A stretch of 64,000 bases of DNA from contig CAWHJD010000023.1 of the NCBI GenBank assembly GCA_963829585.1, forward strand, positions 71,443 through 135,442, given 5' to 3'. This DNA comes from Sva-07 sp963829585 (GTDB lineage Bacteria; Actinomycetota; Acidimicrobiia; Acidimicrobiales; Ilumatobacteraceae). Under the pieces are notes generated by a model that did no database searches, was not told the DNA's origin, and saw nothing but the letters and a program-made list of their open reading frames with translations. Positions 1-10,644 of the stretch are shown piece by piece. The position numbers and the translations under genes were made by a program. Positions within the stretch are counted from its first letter, which is position 1. Each line of letters starts with the position of its first letter.

Positions 1-621
1 GAACCCGACCCGCGGATGCTGGCACGGCTGGAGAGCGTCAGAACGCTCAATCACCTTGACGGCGTCCTCAGGATCGTCGCAGCGGCGGTGGCTGCAGATT
101 CCGGGGAACGCATCTTGAGCCTGAGTGCCGAGCCGGCGCTCAACCACCTCGAGCCGACAACTGGGTCGACGTCGAACGGTCCGACAACGCCGGTGCGTGC
201 CGTGAGCTACGTCGACCTCCTGGCCCAACACTCCATGGATGGCGTCCATCTCCTGAAGGTCGACGTCGAAGGAGCAGAGCCCGAAGTGCTCGCCAGCGTC
301 ATGGCCTGCGACGATGAAGAACTACATCCGGCCTTGATCATGTTTGAGTACGAGCCCACCCATTGGGAGCGGCTCGGGCATTCCAGCTTCGCCCCAACTG
401 CGGCAGCGCTCAGCAGTCAGTACGACCTCTTCGCGATCGACTACGCGAGCGGACAGCTATTGCCGATTGGCGAAACCGATCAACCGGCCTGGTCCGGACG
501 GAACGTCATGGCTGTACATAAGTCCAACACGCGTGACGCTCTCCACAGGATCACGCTCGGAGCCAGCACTCTTGGTCGAGTGGAGCCCAGCGGCTCACAA
601 GTTGGGGTGCATGATTCGTGA
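1..621 (+). CDS. FkbM-family SAM-dependent methyltransferase, C-terminal part (5' partial)
   Basis: The reading frame is open from the first base of the window, so the N-terminal part lies outside; the first internal ATG (base 16) is probably not the real start. The motif LLKVDVEGAEPEVL is the conserved core of FkbM-type methyltransferases, where the acidic residues follow a beta strand near the SAM/metal site, and the later FEYEPTHWERLG and final ..NVMAVHK fit the end of the domain. The family O-methylates sugars or natural products. The stop codon overlaps the GTG start of the next gene (GTGA), so the two are probably translationally coupled, and the context points to methylation of a polysaccharide sugar. 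The 3' tail of about 30 residues after the domain has no recognisable motif. Confidence 0.85.
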   Translation, partial: EPDPRMLARLESVRTLNHLDGVLRIVAAAVAADSGERILSLSAEPALNHLEPTTGSTSNGPTTPVRAVSYVDLLAQHSMDGVHLLKVDVEGAEPEVLASVMACDDEELHPALIMFEYEPTHWERLGHSSFAPTAAALSSQYDLFAIDYASGQLLPIGETDQPAWSGRNVMAVHKSNTRDALHRITLGASTLGRVEPSGSQVGVHDS

Positions 622-1841
622 ATGTGTCGGGTCACAGTGCAATCCCCAACGTGTACAACGACAGCAATCGTGGTGACGCCCTGTTCACGTATGCCTCCGC
701 GAAGGCGCTCGAACGGACCGCCCCTGGCAGGGAATCACCTTGATTCCAACCAACACCGGGCAACACCAAGACGACTTCGGATTCACTCTCGAAGCGATGG
801 AGCAAGTCTCGGTCGCAACGGAACATCCATTGCGACTCGGGAGCGCTCGAATTGTAAACTCGGCGGTCGCCGAGAGGGTGCGTAGGCACCCTCTCGGCGA
901 AGCTACCGCGAAGGACGAGAGGCAAGGGCTACGACGTTGTCGGCTCTGCCCAACTGGTGGTCGGCAAGGGTGGGCAGCTCTTCCGAGACTACGCTGATGG
1001 CGCTGGCCTCCGGAGATTCGCCCTCGTTTCCTCGCCGTTTGTAATCGCGGCAATAGAATCAGTGCCAACAGCGCTCTACGGAGTTCAAATCGGACCGTAC
1101 AGCGGCGCGGGGCCAAGGGAGCCGCAGCAGCCGTTTTGCAGAGGGTGGATGTCGTGCTCGCTCGCAACGAAGGTCTGCGCACATTGCATCGGAACTCGGT
1201 GCCCGGCACGTCGTCCAGATCCGGGACACCGTGTTCGGCGTTGACGTGACCAACCTGGTGGATCCGGCGTTCGAGTCAGAGGAGAGCTATGACGTGCTTT
1301 TCGTTGCAGCAAGCCTCGCTGCCGAGCTTGGCCCTGACGGCATGGATTCCATCGTTGACCTGATAACAACGCGAGTTCAATCTGCTCTCGTCGATCACGT
1401 CGTTGTCACCGCCCAATCCGGTGCCAACGGCGCGCAGACTTCGCATTCACCACCCAGGTTGCAGCACGATGTGCCGAGGTTGCCGCGTGCCGGCTCCTAG
1501 GCCCGTTGAGTGTTGAAGAGCTACTTGGTCTCTACCGAAAAGCCAATGTGGTCGTAACAGCCCGGGTACACGGCGGAATCATGGTGCTGCTCGTCGGTAC
1601 ACCGGCGCTCGTCTTGTGCCCCAACAGCACCAAGGCGCTTGATCTGTTCGGATCTGTTGGCTTCGCTGAAGTCTCCGTCGGACCGGAGAAGGCGGGGATC
1701 GTGATCCAGACGCTTCGGGAACGACTGGAGGCACTTGGGAGAGACTCGCTCTTCTTACGCAACGAGATCGCCGCTCGCATCACGACCTTGAGGAGCAAGG
1801 TGGTCGCAGCTGACCAAGAATTGGTTTCCCTTCAAGGATAA
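618..1841 (+). pseudogene. Polysaccharide pyruvyl transferase family protein, frameshifted
   Basis: Starts with GTG overlapping the preceding stop. The first frame gives NVYNDSNRGDALFTYASAKA, the typical N.GD.l start of polysaccharide pyruvyl transferases. The frame then changes several times: about 730 (IPTNTGQHQDDFGF), about 940 (YDVVGSAQLVVGKGG), about 1130 (VDVVLARNEGLRTL), about 1215 (VFGVDVTNLVDP) and about 1440. The last piece, ending at 1841, contains NVVVTARVHGGIMVLLVGTP, the conserved RxHG nucleotide/sugar-binding motif of the family. These enzymes add ketal pyruvate to sugars of exopolysaccharides, giving negative charge. At least one break (near 730) is explained by a lost G in a G run, so sequencing error is possible, but the number of breaks makes true decay equally plausible. 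It contains the hairpin at 868-899. Confidence 0.75.
868..899. repeat. Perfect 14-bp inverted repeat with 4-nt loop
   Basis: Bases 868-881 (CGCCGAGAGGGTGC) are exactly complementary to 886-899, with loop GTAG. It lies inside the broken pyruvyl transferase gene and is not followed by a T run on either strand, so an intrinsic terminator is not well supported. Confidence 0.8.
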
Positions 1842-1872
1842 TGAACAGCATGCTCGGGATCGGACGCATCGC

Positions 1873-3673
1873 GTGACAAGCTCGGACGTGTCCTTGCAGC
1901 CACAGCCTGATCCAGTAGGAGCCAACTCTGAAGGAAGGACCGAGGAAAGGACCAGCGTCTGGCCGCTCCTGGAGCGCGGCGCTCAGCCGTCGTAGGCCTT
2001 GCCGCCACCTCAGTACTCGGCGGGCTGGTCGAGGCGCTGTTCCTCGTCTTCGATCACACGTGCTGCGTTCGCCATCACCGAAGGGAAGGACGAATTCGGC
2101 TTGGTCGCTGGCGGAAGGTCAGCGTGACCACCGCGGAGGCTTCTCTCACTTGCGCTAGTGCTGATACGGGTCGCTCTAGCTCTGGCGCAACGTGGCAGTC
2201 GTCGCGGCTCAGTGCTTCGGTGATCGCGAATGTTCGTCGGGATCTGGCGAAGGCGTTCATGCAAGCGTCATGGTCATCACAGCACGGCGAACGCTCCGGT
2301 CGACTGCAGGAGTTGCTGACCACGTTTGCGCAGCGGGGTTCCGAACTCGTCAACTCCACCACGCTCGCGATCACCGCAGGCTGCAGCCTGGCTGCCATGC
2401 TCGTCTCGGCGATCGTCATCGACCCCACTGCTTCGCTGGTGGTCATCGCTGCGGTTGCAGTGCTCGGCTCGGTGCTGCGTCCGCTGCGCGCAGCCGTCAA
2501 GCGGGAGGCCCGTCATACAGCCGCACGGCCGGGATGGACTTCGCGACATCGCTCAGCGAGACCTCGCAGCTCGGCATGGAGATGCACGTGTTCAACGTGC
2601 AGCCTCAGGCGACCGAGCGCATCGTCGACCTGATCGACCGCAACGAAGCCACCGCGCAACGCCTCACGTTCCTCCGAGGTCTGGTGCCGGCGGTGTACAC
2701 AGGAATGGCCTACCTCGCACTCGTCGGCGCACTCGCCGTCGTTGCCGCCATCGACTCGGCGAGCTTGACGTCCGTCGGCGCCGTCATGTTGATCATGCTG
2801 CGGTCACTGAGCTACGGCCAGGCCATGCAGACCTCGATCACCTCGATCCATGCGACCCTGCCGTTCCTCGGTTCGCTCGACGATGAACTCACCCGATACC
2901 GAAACGCCCAGGTCATCGACCACGGGCAACCGATCGGCTCGATCGGCGCACTGCGCCTCGACGACGTCTCCTTCGAGTACATCACCGGCACGCCTGTCCT
3001 TCGCGACGTCAGCGCGACGATCGACCCGCACGAGATCGTCGGTGTCATCGGCCCCTCCGGCAGCGGCAAGTCCACCCTCGTCCAGCTGCTGCTCGGGCTA
3101 CGTGACGCCCACAAGCGGACACGGTGCTGTCGGACGGACGAGACATCCGCGTGCTCTCCCGAACCGAGTGGGCACGCAAGGTCACATTCGTGCCCCAGGA
3201 TGCCCATCTCATCGCCGGCACCATCTCCGACAACATCCGCTTCCTACGCGACAACGTGAGCCAGGACGACATCGAACGGGCAGCCCGACTGGCCAACCTC
3301 CACGACGATGTCAGCGCGTTCCCCGACGGCTACGACCGACAGGTCGGCGAACGGGGCAGCCATCTGAGCGGTGGACAACAGCAACGCCTGATCATCGCCC
3401 GGGCACTCGTCGAACACCCTGACGTGCTTGATCCTCGACGAGCCCACCAGCTCACTCGACGTGCGCTCCGAGCACCTGATCCGTCAGACACTCGACCGGT
3501 TGCGCAACGAGATGACGATCATCATCATCGCCCACCGGCTCTCCACCCTCGACAGCTGCGACCGGCTCATGGTGATCCACGACGGCGAGCTCAAGGCGTT
3601 CGACACGCCCGACAACCTCGAGAAGGACAACGACTTCTATCGCGAGGCGCTCAAGTTGTCGGGACTTCGATGA
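1873..3673 (+). CDS. ABC exporter, fused membrane and ATP-binding domains (MsbA/lipid-exporter type), frameshifted
   Basis: A fused half-transporter spread over several frames. A GTG at 1873 begins a hydrophilic leader; after a break near 1980 comes the first membrane segment (AVVGLAATSVLGGLVEALFL). Further membrane segments follow to about 2850. The nucleotide-binding domain has Walker A GPSGSGKST (about 3050), Q-loop VPQDAHLIAG (about 3190), signature LSGGQQQR (about 3365), Walker B LILDEPTSSLD (about 3430) and the H-loop IIIAHRLS (about 3525). Breaks: about 2530; 3105-3120, where removing one C and one A restores LRDATSGTVLSDG; and 3430, where removing one T restores HPDVLILDEPT. All motifs are intact, so the gene is probably functional in the organism. 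It would export a lipid-linked or polysaccharide product across the membrane as a dimer. Alternative substrates such as peptides cannot be excluded. Confidence 0.8.
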
Positions 3674-3703
3674 CGAGGCCGTAACCGATCAACGTGAGAG
3701 CAG

Positions 3704-4554
3704 TCAGCTCACCCACCAGTCGCTTCCTGCGATACGGACCGCATCGTTCAGCGAGTCTGGAAGACTCATCGAATCCAACGAAGACTGGTGCCCGTTCAAC
3801 GAGGGTCTGCGAAGGAGCTTCGAGCATCCTGTTGGGCACTGAACAACCGAGTTGCGAGCCACGCTGATTGGTGCTATCGATTCCGTGCGCTGACAGCGAT
3901 GTGCGGGATGAATGCGCCCGAGTCCAATCGGCACGTGCAACCCGAAGGAAGTCGGAGACCTACGCCTGTCTTCCTCGGACCCACGTATAGCGATTCCGCC
4001 TGAGCACGAGCTGATGCGACTCATCGAAGCGGGCCAACACCGTGAGAGATGCTCGGCGTACAAACTCCTGCCGAGTCACCATGCACCAGTCGCCAAGGTG
4101 CCGAAACTCCGATGCGGCAGGACCTGTCTCTGTCCCGCTGATCATGCCAGAAGTACACCCATGGATTGCCGCCTCGAGACTCAGCTCCTCGAGCCCATCT
4201 TGCCCGTTGTGGAAGTACTGCGACAAAGTTCGATCGACCGGATCTCTGGAGCACAACAATCAATGTGCGGCCGGCAACAACTGGGCGATCCGCTCGGGGG
4301 CGCCGGATAGTAGAGATAGTCGCCGGAGCGCTTCGCCGGCGATTCTGCCCGCAACGCCGCCCGAAGCGGGAAATTGGCAGCAGAAACTCGCCACCCAATT
4401 GCGTACTTGATCCGTGGCGAAGTAGATCTGCTCCTTCCGAATGGACGAGCAACTGGGGCAGATTGGTGAGGTAGCGGAACAGCGATGTCGTAACGGCCTT
4501 CTGGGCCCCGATTACAACGAAGTCAGGAAGCGGATCTCCAAGGCACCGTCGCAT
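3704..4554 (-). pseudogene. Sulfotransferase family protein, frameshifted
   Basis: Reads on the minus strand. The N-terminal piece has LPDFVVIGAQKAVTTSLFRY, the PAPS-binding 5'-phosphosulfate loop (usually QKAGTTSL; here the Gly is Val). A second frame gives ERIAQLLPAAH and RDPVDRTLSQYFHNG, the 3'-phosphate-binding motif. A third gives the C-terminal end LPDSLNDAVRIAGSDWWVS. At least three frame changes separate the pieces. The family transfers sulfate from PAPS to hydroxyls of carbohydrates. It is convergent with the ABC exporter. A second, intact sulfotransferase lies at 33682-34605. Substitution of the loop Gly and the number of breaks favour decay, though indel error is common in this part of the window. 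Confidence 0.65.
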
Positions 4555-4764
4555 TGCAATGGCGTTATCCACCACGCGCTCTTCAGCGCTTTTTCGTTCC
4601 GAGGGAGAGCCGGTCTCGCAACACGGCAGTGACCTGACGGCGCCGAACGGTGCCCGCAACTGCTGCAAGGCCAGCCGGATGGCTATGAAAGATATCGCTG
4701 CGCCGCTCCATGGCCCCGCAGATAGCCGGCACCGAGCATGATCAAGAGGTAATCTCGGCCCACT
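4555..4764. other. Intergenic region between divergent genes
   Basis: About 210 bases between the minus-strand sulfotransferase and the plus-strand Wzz-kinase. It must hold both promoters; I see no convincing -35/-10 pair and no gene. Confidence 0.4.
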
Positions 4765-6421
4765 GTGAACGGCACGCGACCCACCGACGCTCTTCGACGA
4801 TTCTGGTGGATCGTGGTGATCTTCACCATCGCTGGCGCCGCCATCGCCGGGCTTCCCGAACCGGAGCAGGCGGCCGACTCGGTCACCACCTGGAACGCCA
4901 ACCACACGCTGCTCGTGTCGAGTTCCACCGGGGCCGGCTCGGTGTTCACCGACCCGCAGGCGTTCAACCAGCTCCAGCTGTTCGCCACCACCGGCGAAGT
5001 CCCCGAGCGGGCTGCCGAGGCGATCGACTTCAACGGGCCACCCGCCGCGCTGGCCGCGCAGGTCACCGTCACCGCCGACCAGCAGAGCGGCGCACTGCGC
5101 ATCTCCACCACGCAGAGCAACCCCGACGACGCCGTCGAATACGCCGACGCAATCGCCGACGAACTCGTCGGCTACCTCTCCGAACGCCAGGACCAGCTCC
5201 GCGAGGATCGCCTCAACTCGACGCTCAAGCGGCTCGAGGACCTCGAAGCCGAGATCAACGAGGTCGAGCAGCAGGTGCTGATCGCCCCCGCCGACCCGGA
5301 GGACCCGTTGGCTGTGCCCACCGAGGACCCCGTCGCCCGCGCCCAGCTCGACGCACTCTCTCGCCAGTACAGCGTGGTGTTCGAACAGTTCAACAACCTC
5401 CAGGCCGACTCCGGCCAGCTCGTCCTCACCACCCTCGAGCGCGCCCAGCCCGTCGCCATCGAGGAGACCGGCCTCGGTGCACCCCGCTCCCGCGTCGGCC
5501 GGGCCGTACTCGGCGGGCTCGCCGGTGCCGCCGTCGGCTTCGGCGTCGCCCTCCTGCTCGCCCGGGCCGACCGTCGCATCCGCACCAGCGAGCAGGCCGC
5601 CGAACTGCTCGGCCTCGAACCCAACACCAGCATCCCCAAGGTCAAGCGCCACCGCTCCGGCGAACTCGCCGTGGTCCCCGGGCGCCACGACCCGCTGTCG
5701 GACTCGTACCGCACGCTGCGCAGCCTCATCGCCTTCCTCGACGCCGGCAACGACGCACTCGGCGACCGCGGCAGCATCACCGTCGTCGTGTCGCCCGGCC
5801 CGTCCGACGGCAAGACCTCCGTCACCGCCAACGTCGCCGCCGCACTCGTCGAATCCGGCGGCCACACCGTCGCCGTCAACACCGACTTCCGCCGCCCCAC
5901 GCTCAGCGACCGCCTCGGCGTGGTCAACGCCGAACCCGCCGGGCTCAGCCTGCACGACGTGGAGCACGCCCCGCTCGAACTCGTCCTCGCCCCGGGCGAG
6001 GATCCCGGCCTGGCGATGCTCGACCTGTCGGGCATGCGCGGCAACAGCCCCGGCGACCTCGCCCGCGTCACCGCCCGCCTGCTGCCACGGGTCGCCAACG
6101 TGGCCGACGCCGTCGATCGTCGACACCTCACCGATCGGCGCCACCGCCGAGGTGCTGGAGGTGCTGCCGCTCGCCGACAACGTCGTGATGGTCGTCCGCC
6201 TCGGCCACACCACCGCCCAGACCGCCCGCCGCTCGATCGAGATGGTCCGTGCCCTGTCGAGCGGCAACCTGCTGCTCGTGCTCGTCGGCGGCGACACCGG
6301 CGACGCCGGCAAGTACTACTACTACTCCCGGCCCACCCCGGCCTCGCAGACCGGACGCTTCGGGCGCCGCAAGGGCCGCGACGCCATCGCACTCGCCGAG
6401 GAGACGACGGTCGGGTCGTGA
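4765..6421 (+). CDS. Wzz/Wzc-like chain-length regulator with tyrosine-kinase domain, one frameshift
   Basis: Membrane protein that couples polysaccharide polymerisation to a P-loop tyrosine kinase. It has an N-terminal membrane segment (residues about 10-28), an external helical part rich in Glu/Gln, a second membrane segment GGLAGAAVGFGVALLLA near residue 250, then the kinase domain: Walker A SPGPSDGKTS (about 343-352) and Walker A' VNTDFRRP (about 371-378; the usual first Asp is Asn). Near 6113 the frame moves by +1; deleting the G in gccgtcGatcgtcgac restores AVIVDTSPIG, the Walker B strand. The protein ends with a tyrosine cluster KYYYYS (about 6311-6328), the typical autophosphorylation tail. 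The TGA stop overlaps the GTG start of the next gene. The Asn in Walker A' is unusual and may lower activity. Confidence 0.85.
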
Positions 6422-7878
6422 AGGCGTTCGAGGCGGCCGTCGTCGCCGCCGGCGCCGCCTACCTGGTGGTGCTCGGCTGGGCGATGCAGTCGCTGTCGTA
6501 CGACATCTGGGGAGCCCTCGTCGTCGCCCCCGTCCTCGCGCTCGATCTCGATCCCGCTGATCAACCGCGCCTTCGCCGACGACCTCGCCCCACTGCGGCC
6601 GTGGGTGTGGGCGGGACTCGCCGTGAAGTTCGCCGGCGCCGTCGCGGGCTACAACCTCCGCTTCGACGCCTACGGCGGCAGCGCCGACGCCGGCCGATAT
6701 CACAACGCCGGCAAGGCGATCGCCGGCGACTTCCACGACGGCACGATCGGAATCTTCGGTCTCATCCCCAGCGGCACCGGCACCCAGTTCCTCGAGAAGC
6801 TCACCGGCCTCGTCTACGCCGTGTCGGGCACCAGCCGCCTCGGCGGGTTCATGGTGTTCACCTGGATGAGCTTCTGGGGCCTCGTCTTCTGCGTGAAGGC
6901 CGCCCACCACGCCATCGGCGGCTTCGCCACCCGCCGGTACACGATCGCCGTGCTTCTTCTTCCCCAGCCTCGTCTACTGGGGATCGAGCATCGGCAAGGA
7001 AGCCTTCGTCGGGCTCTGCCTCGGCGTGTGCGCCTACGGCGCCTCGCTCGTGCTCACCCGCCGCGGTGGAGCCGTGCGCGGCGTTCGTGCTGCTCGCCGT
7101 CGGGCTCGTCGGCGCGGCGTACGTGCGGCCGCACTTCGCCGCCATCTGGGCCGGCGCCATCATGATCGCTCTCGTCGCCCGCGTCGCCCTCGACGTGATG
7201 CGCCGCTCCGACCGTGGCACCGACGAACGACGCCGCAGCCAGGTCGGCACGATCCTGCTGCTCGCCGTGGCCGGCGTGGGCTTCCTCGTCGTCGCCCAGG
7301 TCACGCTCAGCTACCTCGACCCCGCCGACGACGCCGCCAAGGAGACCGCCGGCGAGGAGGTCGTCACCGACCGGCTGTCCGACATCTTCGACAAGGTCGA
7401 AGAACGGACCACCCAGGGCGGCTCGTCGTTCGACGCCGATCTCCATCGACGGCCCGCAGGACTGGCCCTCGCCGCGTTCCGCACCCTCACCCGGCCGCTG
7501 CTCTTCGAAGCCCGCGGACTCGCTGCGGCACTCCCCGCCCTCGAGATGACCGCCCTGCTGATCGTCGGCATCGTCAGCTGGCGACGGCTCGCCCACGCGC
7601 CCAAGCTGATGCTCACCACCCCCTACCTCGTGTTCGCCGCGCTGTGCGTGGTCACCTTCGGCGTGGCGTTCGCCAGCATCGGCAACCTCGGCATCCTCAC
7701 CCGGCAGCGATCACTCGTCCTGCCCCTGCTGCTCGTGTTCTGGTGCCTGCCGCCCATCGTGTTCGCCAGCGAACGCGCCCGGGCCGAGATCGACGCCCGA
7801 ACCGGCGCCCGCGTCCGCGCCGCCGACGAGGCCGCCGGTCGCCGGCCGGTGACACCGCTCCCCTCCCGCGGGCACTGA
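6418..7878 (+). CDS. Polytopic membrane protein, probable polysaccharide polymerase (Wzy-like), frameshifted
   Basis: Starts with GTG overlapping the stop of the Wzz-kinase. Stitched across frames it gives about 480 residues with around ten hydrophobic segments, for example AAYLVVLGWAMQSLSYDIWG, TIAVFFFPSLVYWGSSIGKE and AAFVLLAVGLVGAAYV. The last part, LGILTRQRSLVLPLLLVFW, resembles the end of O-antigen polymerase/ligase proteins. Frame changes: about 6551 (extra G), 6953 (extra C), 7079 (extra G), 7446 (extra G) and 7467 (one C lost from a C run). Each correction restores a hydrophobic run, so indel errors are more likely than decay. Position directly after a Wzz-kinase favours a polymerase role, but sequence alone does not prove the family. 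Confidence 0.55.
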   Translation: MKAFEAAVVAAGAAYLVVLGWAMQSLSYDIWGALVVAPVLALDLDPADQPRLRRRPRPTAAVGVGGTRREVRRRRRGLQPPLRRLRRQRRRRPISQRRQGDRRRLPRRHDRNLRSHPQRHRHPVPREAHRPRLRRVGHQPPRRVHGVHLDELLGPRLLREGRPPRHRRLRHPPVHDRRASSSPASSTGDRASARKPSSGSASACAPTAPRSCSPAAVEPCAAFVLLAVGLVGAAYVRPHFAAIWAGAIMIALVARVALDVMRRSDRGTDERRRSQVGTILLLAVAGVGFLVVAQVTLSYLDPADDAAKETAGEEVVTDRLSDIFDKVEERTTQGGSSFDADLHRRPAGLALAAFRTLTRPLLFEARGLAAALPALEMTALLIVGIVSWRRLAHAPKLMLTTPYLVFAALCVVTFGVAFASIGNLGILTRQRSLVLPLLLVFWCLPPIVFASERARAEIDARTGARVRAADEAAGRRPVTPLPSRGH

Positions 7879-7893
7879 CCGCCGTTGCCGCCG

Positions 7894-8409
7894 ATGACCG
7901 ACGGCCGCACGCTCGGGATCGACTGGACACCCGGCGAGGTGCCGGCGCTGCTCGGGCTCAGCGCCATCGCCATCTACGGATGCGTGCCCGAGACCGACCA
8001 GATGTTCGGCATCGGCGTGATGCTCGCCTCGCTGTTCCTCATCGAACTCGTCGCCCGCCGGCCATCGGCGCCGATCGTGCACTTGGTTGCTGCCGGCATC
8101 GTGCTGTGGTCGGGCCTCTACGGGGCGACCGGACGCGACTCGGCCATCGTCGGCGCACTGTTCGCCTTCTGGCCGCTCGTGCTCGTCGTGATCGTCTGCC
8201 ACTGGCCGGGCCGTGCGGAACCCCGACCGACGACACGATGGATCATCGAGCTGATCGGCGGGATCGCCGCCGTGGCGGTCGCCCGAACCGGTGCACTGGA
8301 GCCGACGATCGGCCCCGCGCTGCTCGCCGTGGCGATCGCACTGCCGACCTCACTGGCGGTGGCGCTGCTCGTCGGCTCGCTCAGATCGGCGGAGGATCGC
8401 CGGGGCTGA
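7894..8409 (+). CDS. Small polytopic membrane protein of unknown function
   Basis: About 171 residues, with an in-frame ATG three codons further upstream (7885). Hydrophobic segments: VPALLGLSAIAIYGCV, FGIGVMLASLFLIELVA, PIVHLVAAGIVLWSGLY, SAIVGALFAFWPLVLVVIVC, and two near the C-terminus, suggesting five to six membrane spans. It follows the polymerase-like gene by 15 bases and is probably in the same transcript. I do not recognise the family. Its last 29 bases overlap the likely true end of the convergent kinase gene (see 8381-9946). Confidence 0.65.
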   Translation: MTDGRTLGIDWTPGEVPALLGLSAIAIYGCVPETDQMFGIGVMLASLFLIELVARRPSAPIVHLVAAGIVLWSGLYGATGRDSAIVGALFAFWPLVLVVIVCHWPGRAEPRPTTRWIIELIGGIAAVAVARTGALEPTIGPALLAVAIALPTSLAVALLVGSLRSAEDRRG

Positions 8410-9946
8410 CGGCCTGGCCGTCGCCCTCGTCGGCACCGTCGCCGCTCGAGTCCTGCCACACCAGGTCGTCCGACTCCGCCGACACGCCCCAGGGATACGC
8501 CTCGACGCTCGCCGGCTCCGCAGCCCGACACCACCTCGTCGACCGGACCCCTCGACCGCCACCTCGTCGACCGTGACCTCCTCAGCCGAAGCGTCCGCAC
8601 GCACCACCGGCGTCAGCGCCCGCCGGCGCCGGGGTCGAATCGGTTCGGCGGGACGCCTCGGTCACCCACCAGTGGGCAGGGGCCGCGCTCGGCGCGTAGC
8701 GGTAGCCGGGCGTGGCGTGCACCCGTGAATCGGGGCGCAACAGCACCGTGCCGATCACGTCGGCGTCGACCTTGCGCAGGCGGTCGAGGGTCTCGGTCCA
8801 CTCCCGGCGGTCGCTGAACCCCGCCGTCGCCACGAGCAGAGTCGCGTCGGCCAGCTGAGCGAGGATGATCGGATCGGCCACCGGCAGCACCGGCGGCGCA
8901 TCGATCACCACCAGATCGGACGCGCCGGCCAGTGAGGCGAGTGCGAGCTTCAGCCGCTCGTGCGACAGCAGCTCGGCCGGATCGGGCGGCGGCGGGCCGG
9001 CGGTCAGGAGCGCCACGTTGCGATCACGGTCGACCCGCTGCACGCACTGCTGGAGGTGCGCCTCGCCCGTCAGCACCGACGACAGGCCGCGTTCGTTGCC
9101 GGTCACGAACAACCGGTGCACCTGCGGGCGGCGCAGATCGCCGTCGACGAGCACCACCTTGCGACCCGACTGCGCCACCGTTGCCGCCAGGTTCGCCGCC
9201 ACCGACGACTTGCCCTCACCCGGGCGCGGGCTCGTCACGAGCAACACCGTGAACGAGCGGTCCTGGCCCACGAAGTCGAGCACCGTCCGCAAGGTGCGAT
9301 ACGCCTCGGACTCGATCGAGTTCGGATCACGCAGTACGGCCACGTCGTCGGGACGCACCTCACCGAGCGGATGACGCGGGATCACGGCGAGGTTCGCCGC
9401 CCCGGTGAGCTTCGTGAGCTGACGCTCCGATCGGATGGTGGTGTCACGCCACGCCGCGAGCAGGACGGCGACGACGCCGATCACCAGGCCGGCGAGCGCG
9501 GCCAGCAGCACCGAGCGGGCCACGTTCGGCTCGTACGGATCCGACGGCGGCACCGCACGGTCGACGACCTCGGTGCCCGGCGCCTGGTCGACGTAGACGT
9601 CGGCGTACGCGTTGGCGGCCGTCGCCGCGTTGTCGGCGTTCGTGCTGCTGGCGGTGAACTGCAACACGTCGGCGTCGCCCGCCGCGTCGACCGACAACTC
9701 CGGCTCGTCGCCGACCACGGCGCGGACCTCCGAGAGGAGTTCGGAACCCGACGCCACCACGAGCTCGGTCGCCACCACCCGCTCGACACCGCCGTCCGTG
9801 CCGGCGATCAGCACGTCGGCCGTCGCCCGGTAGTGCGACGTCGACAGCAGTGACAGCACCAGCGCCACAACCGCTGCGACCACGACCGGAATCACCACCA
9901 ACCAGGCGCGACGACGCGCCGCACCAGCGGTGTCCCGGAAACTCAT
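8381..9946 (-). CDS. Wzz/Wzc-like polysaccharide co-polymerase with BY-kinase domain
   Basis: Intact reading frame from 9946 to a stop at 8582. Start chosen at the Met of MSFRDTAG; upstream in-frame Mets (9955 and beyond) add only low-complexity residues. First membrane segment VVIPVVVAAVVALVLSLL, external part, second segment VLLAALAGLVIGVVAVLLAA, then kinase motifs Walker A SPRPGEGKSS, Walker A' VDGDLRRP and Walker B LVVIDAPP. Unlike the copy at 4765 all three motifs are canonical. Beyond the stop at 8582, sensible acidic coding continues (AEEVTVDEVAVEG; then EPASVEAYPWGVSAESDDLV, ending PGDPPPI before a TGA at 8381), so two or more indels probably hide a longer acidic tail. No Tyr cluster is seen in the tail. 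It probably works with the first locus. Confidence 0.9.
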
Positions 9947-10060
9947 CCGGGGCATCGTAGGCCCACACGCTCGAACGCGACAGATCGCGATGGCCGCACC
10001 ACCCCCACCGCGACGCCATTCCCCCATCGCGGACGCGCCACTGACTACCCTCGGCTCGTC

Positions 10061-10644
10061 ATGAAGAGGCCCTGGTTGGCATACACCGTCGTCGCCGTGC
10101 TCGGTGCCCTGGCCGGCGTGCTCGTCGCCGGGGTGCCCGACCTCTCGGCCGAGAGCGCCACGACGATCACCACCACCGTGCCCGGCGAATCGAACGACGA
10201 GTCACCGGATTCCTCCGAACCGACCGTCAACACCGACACCACCGAGGTGTCGGACACCACCGAAGGCGACACTACCGAGCGATCACTACCACTCCGAGCA
10301 CGACCGAGGCATCGACCACGACCACCACCGTGGCGCCGATCCCCGACCGCGCCGACATCTCGGTCGTGTCGGCGAACGGGGCGGGGATCGCCGGGCTCGC
10401 CGCCGAGACCGCCGCGGAACTGCGACTGCTCGGGTACATCGACGTCCGCGAGACCACCGGCACCGAGATCTTCGGCCGCACCGTCGTCTACTACGCCGAC
10501 GGCTTCGACCAAGCCGCCAATCGACTCGCCGACGACCTCGACCTCGCCGAACCGTTCGTCGTGCCCGTCGACGGCGAGATCCCGATCGACGCGGAGTTCG
10601 ACGACGCCGACATCGTCGTCTACCTCGGCCAGGACCGCGGCTGA
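10061..10644 (+). CDS. LytR_C-domain cell-envelope protein, one frameshift
   Basis: Starts MKRPWLAYTVVAVLGALAGV, a signal anchor, followed by a Thr/Ser/Glu-rich linker. Near 10275 the frame changes; after it come another Thr run (TTTPSTTEASTTTTT) and a domain starting ISVVSANGAGIAGLAAETA, with LGYIDVRETTGTEIFGRTVV and VVYLGQDRG. This pattern (short strand, NGAG-A-LA, GY, then a strand with the residue preceding YY) is the LytR/CpsA/Psr C-terminal domain, which also occurs alone in actinobacterial envelope proteins. The catalytic LCP domain that ligates glycopolymers to peptidoglycan is absent. It is divergent from the kinase gene at 8381-9946 with 114 bases between starts. Confidence 0.7.

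Noticed and set aside
4021..6312. 763-residue minus-strand frame covering the Wzz-kinase and the sulfotransferase start
   Set aside because: Most of it is antisense to the kinase gene; only its last part (sulfotransferase N-terminus) is real.
4765..7878. Single 1037-residue fusion of kinase and membrane protein
   Set aside because: The frame stays open only because indels bring both genes into the same frame; the GTGA stop/start overlap at 6418-6421 shows two genes.
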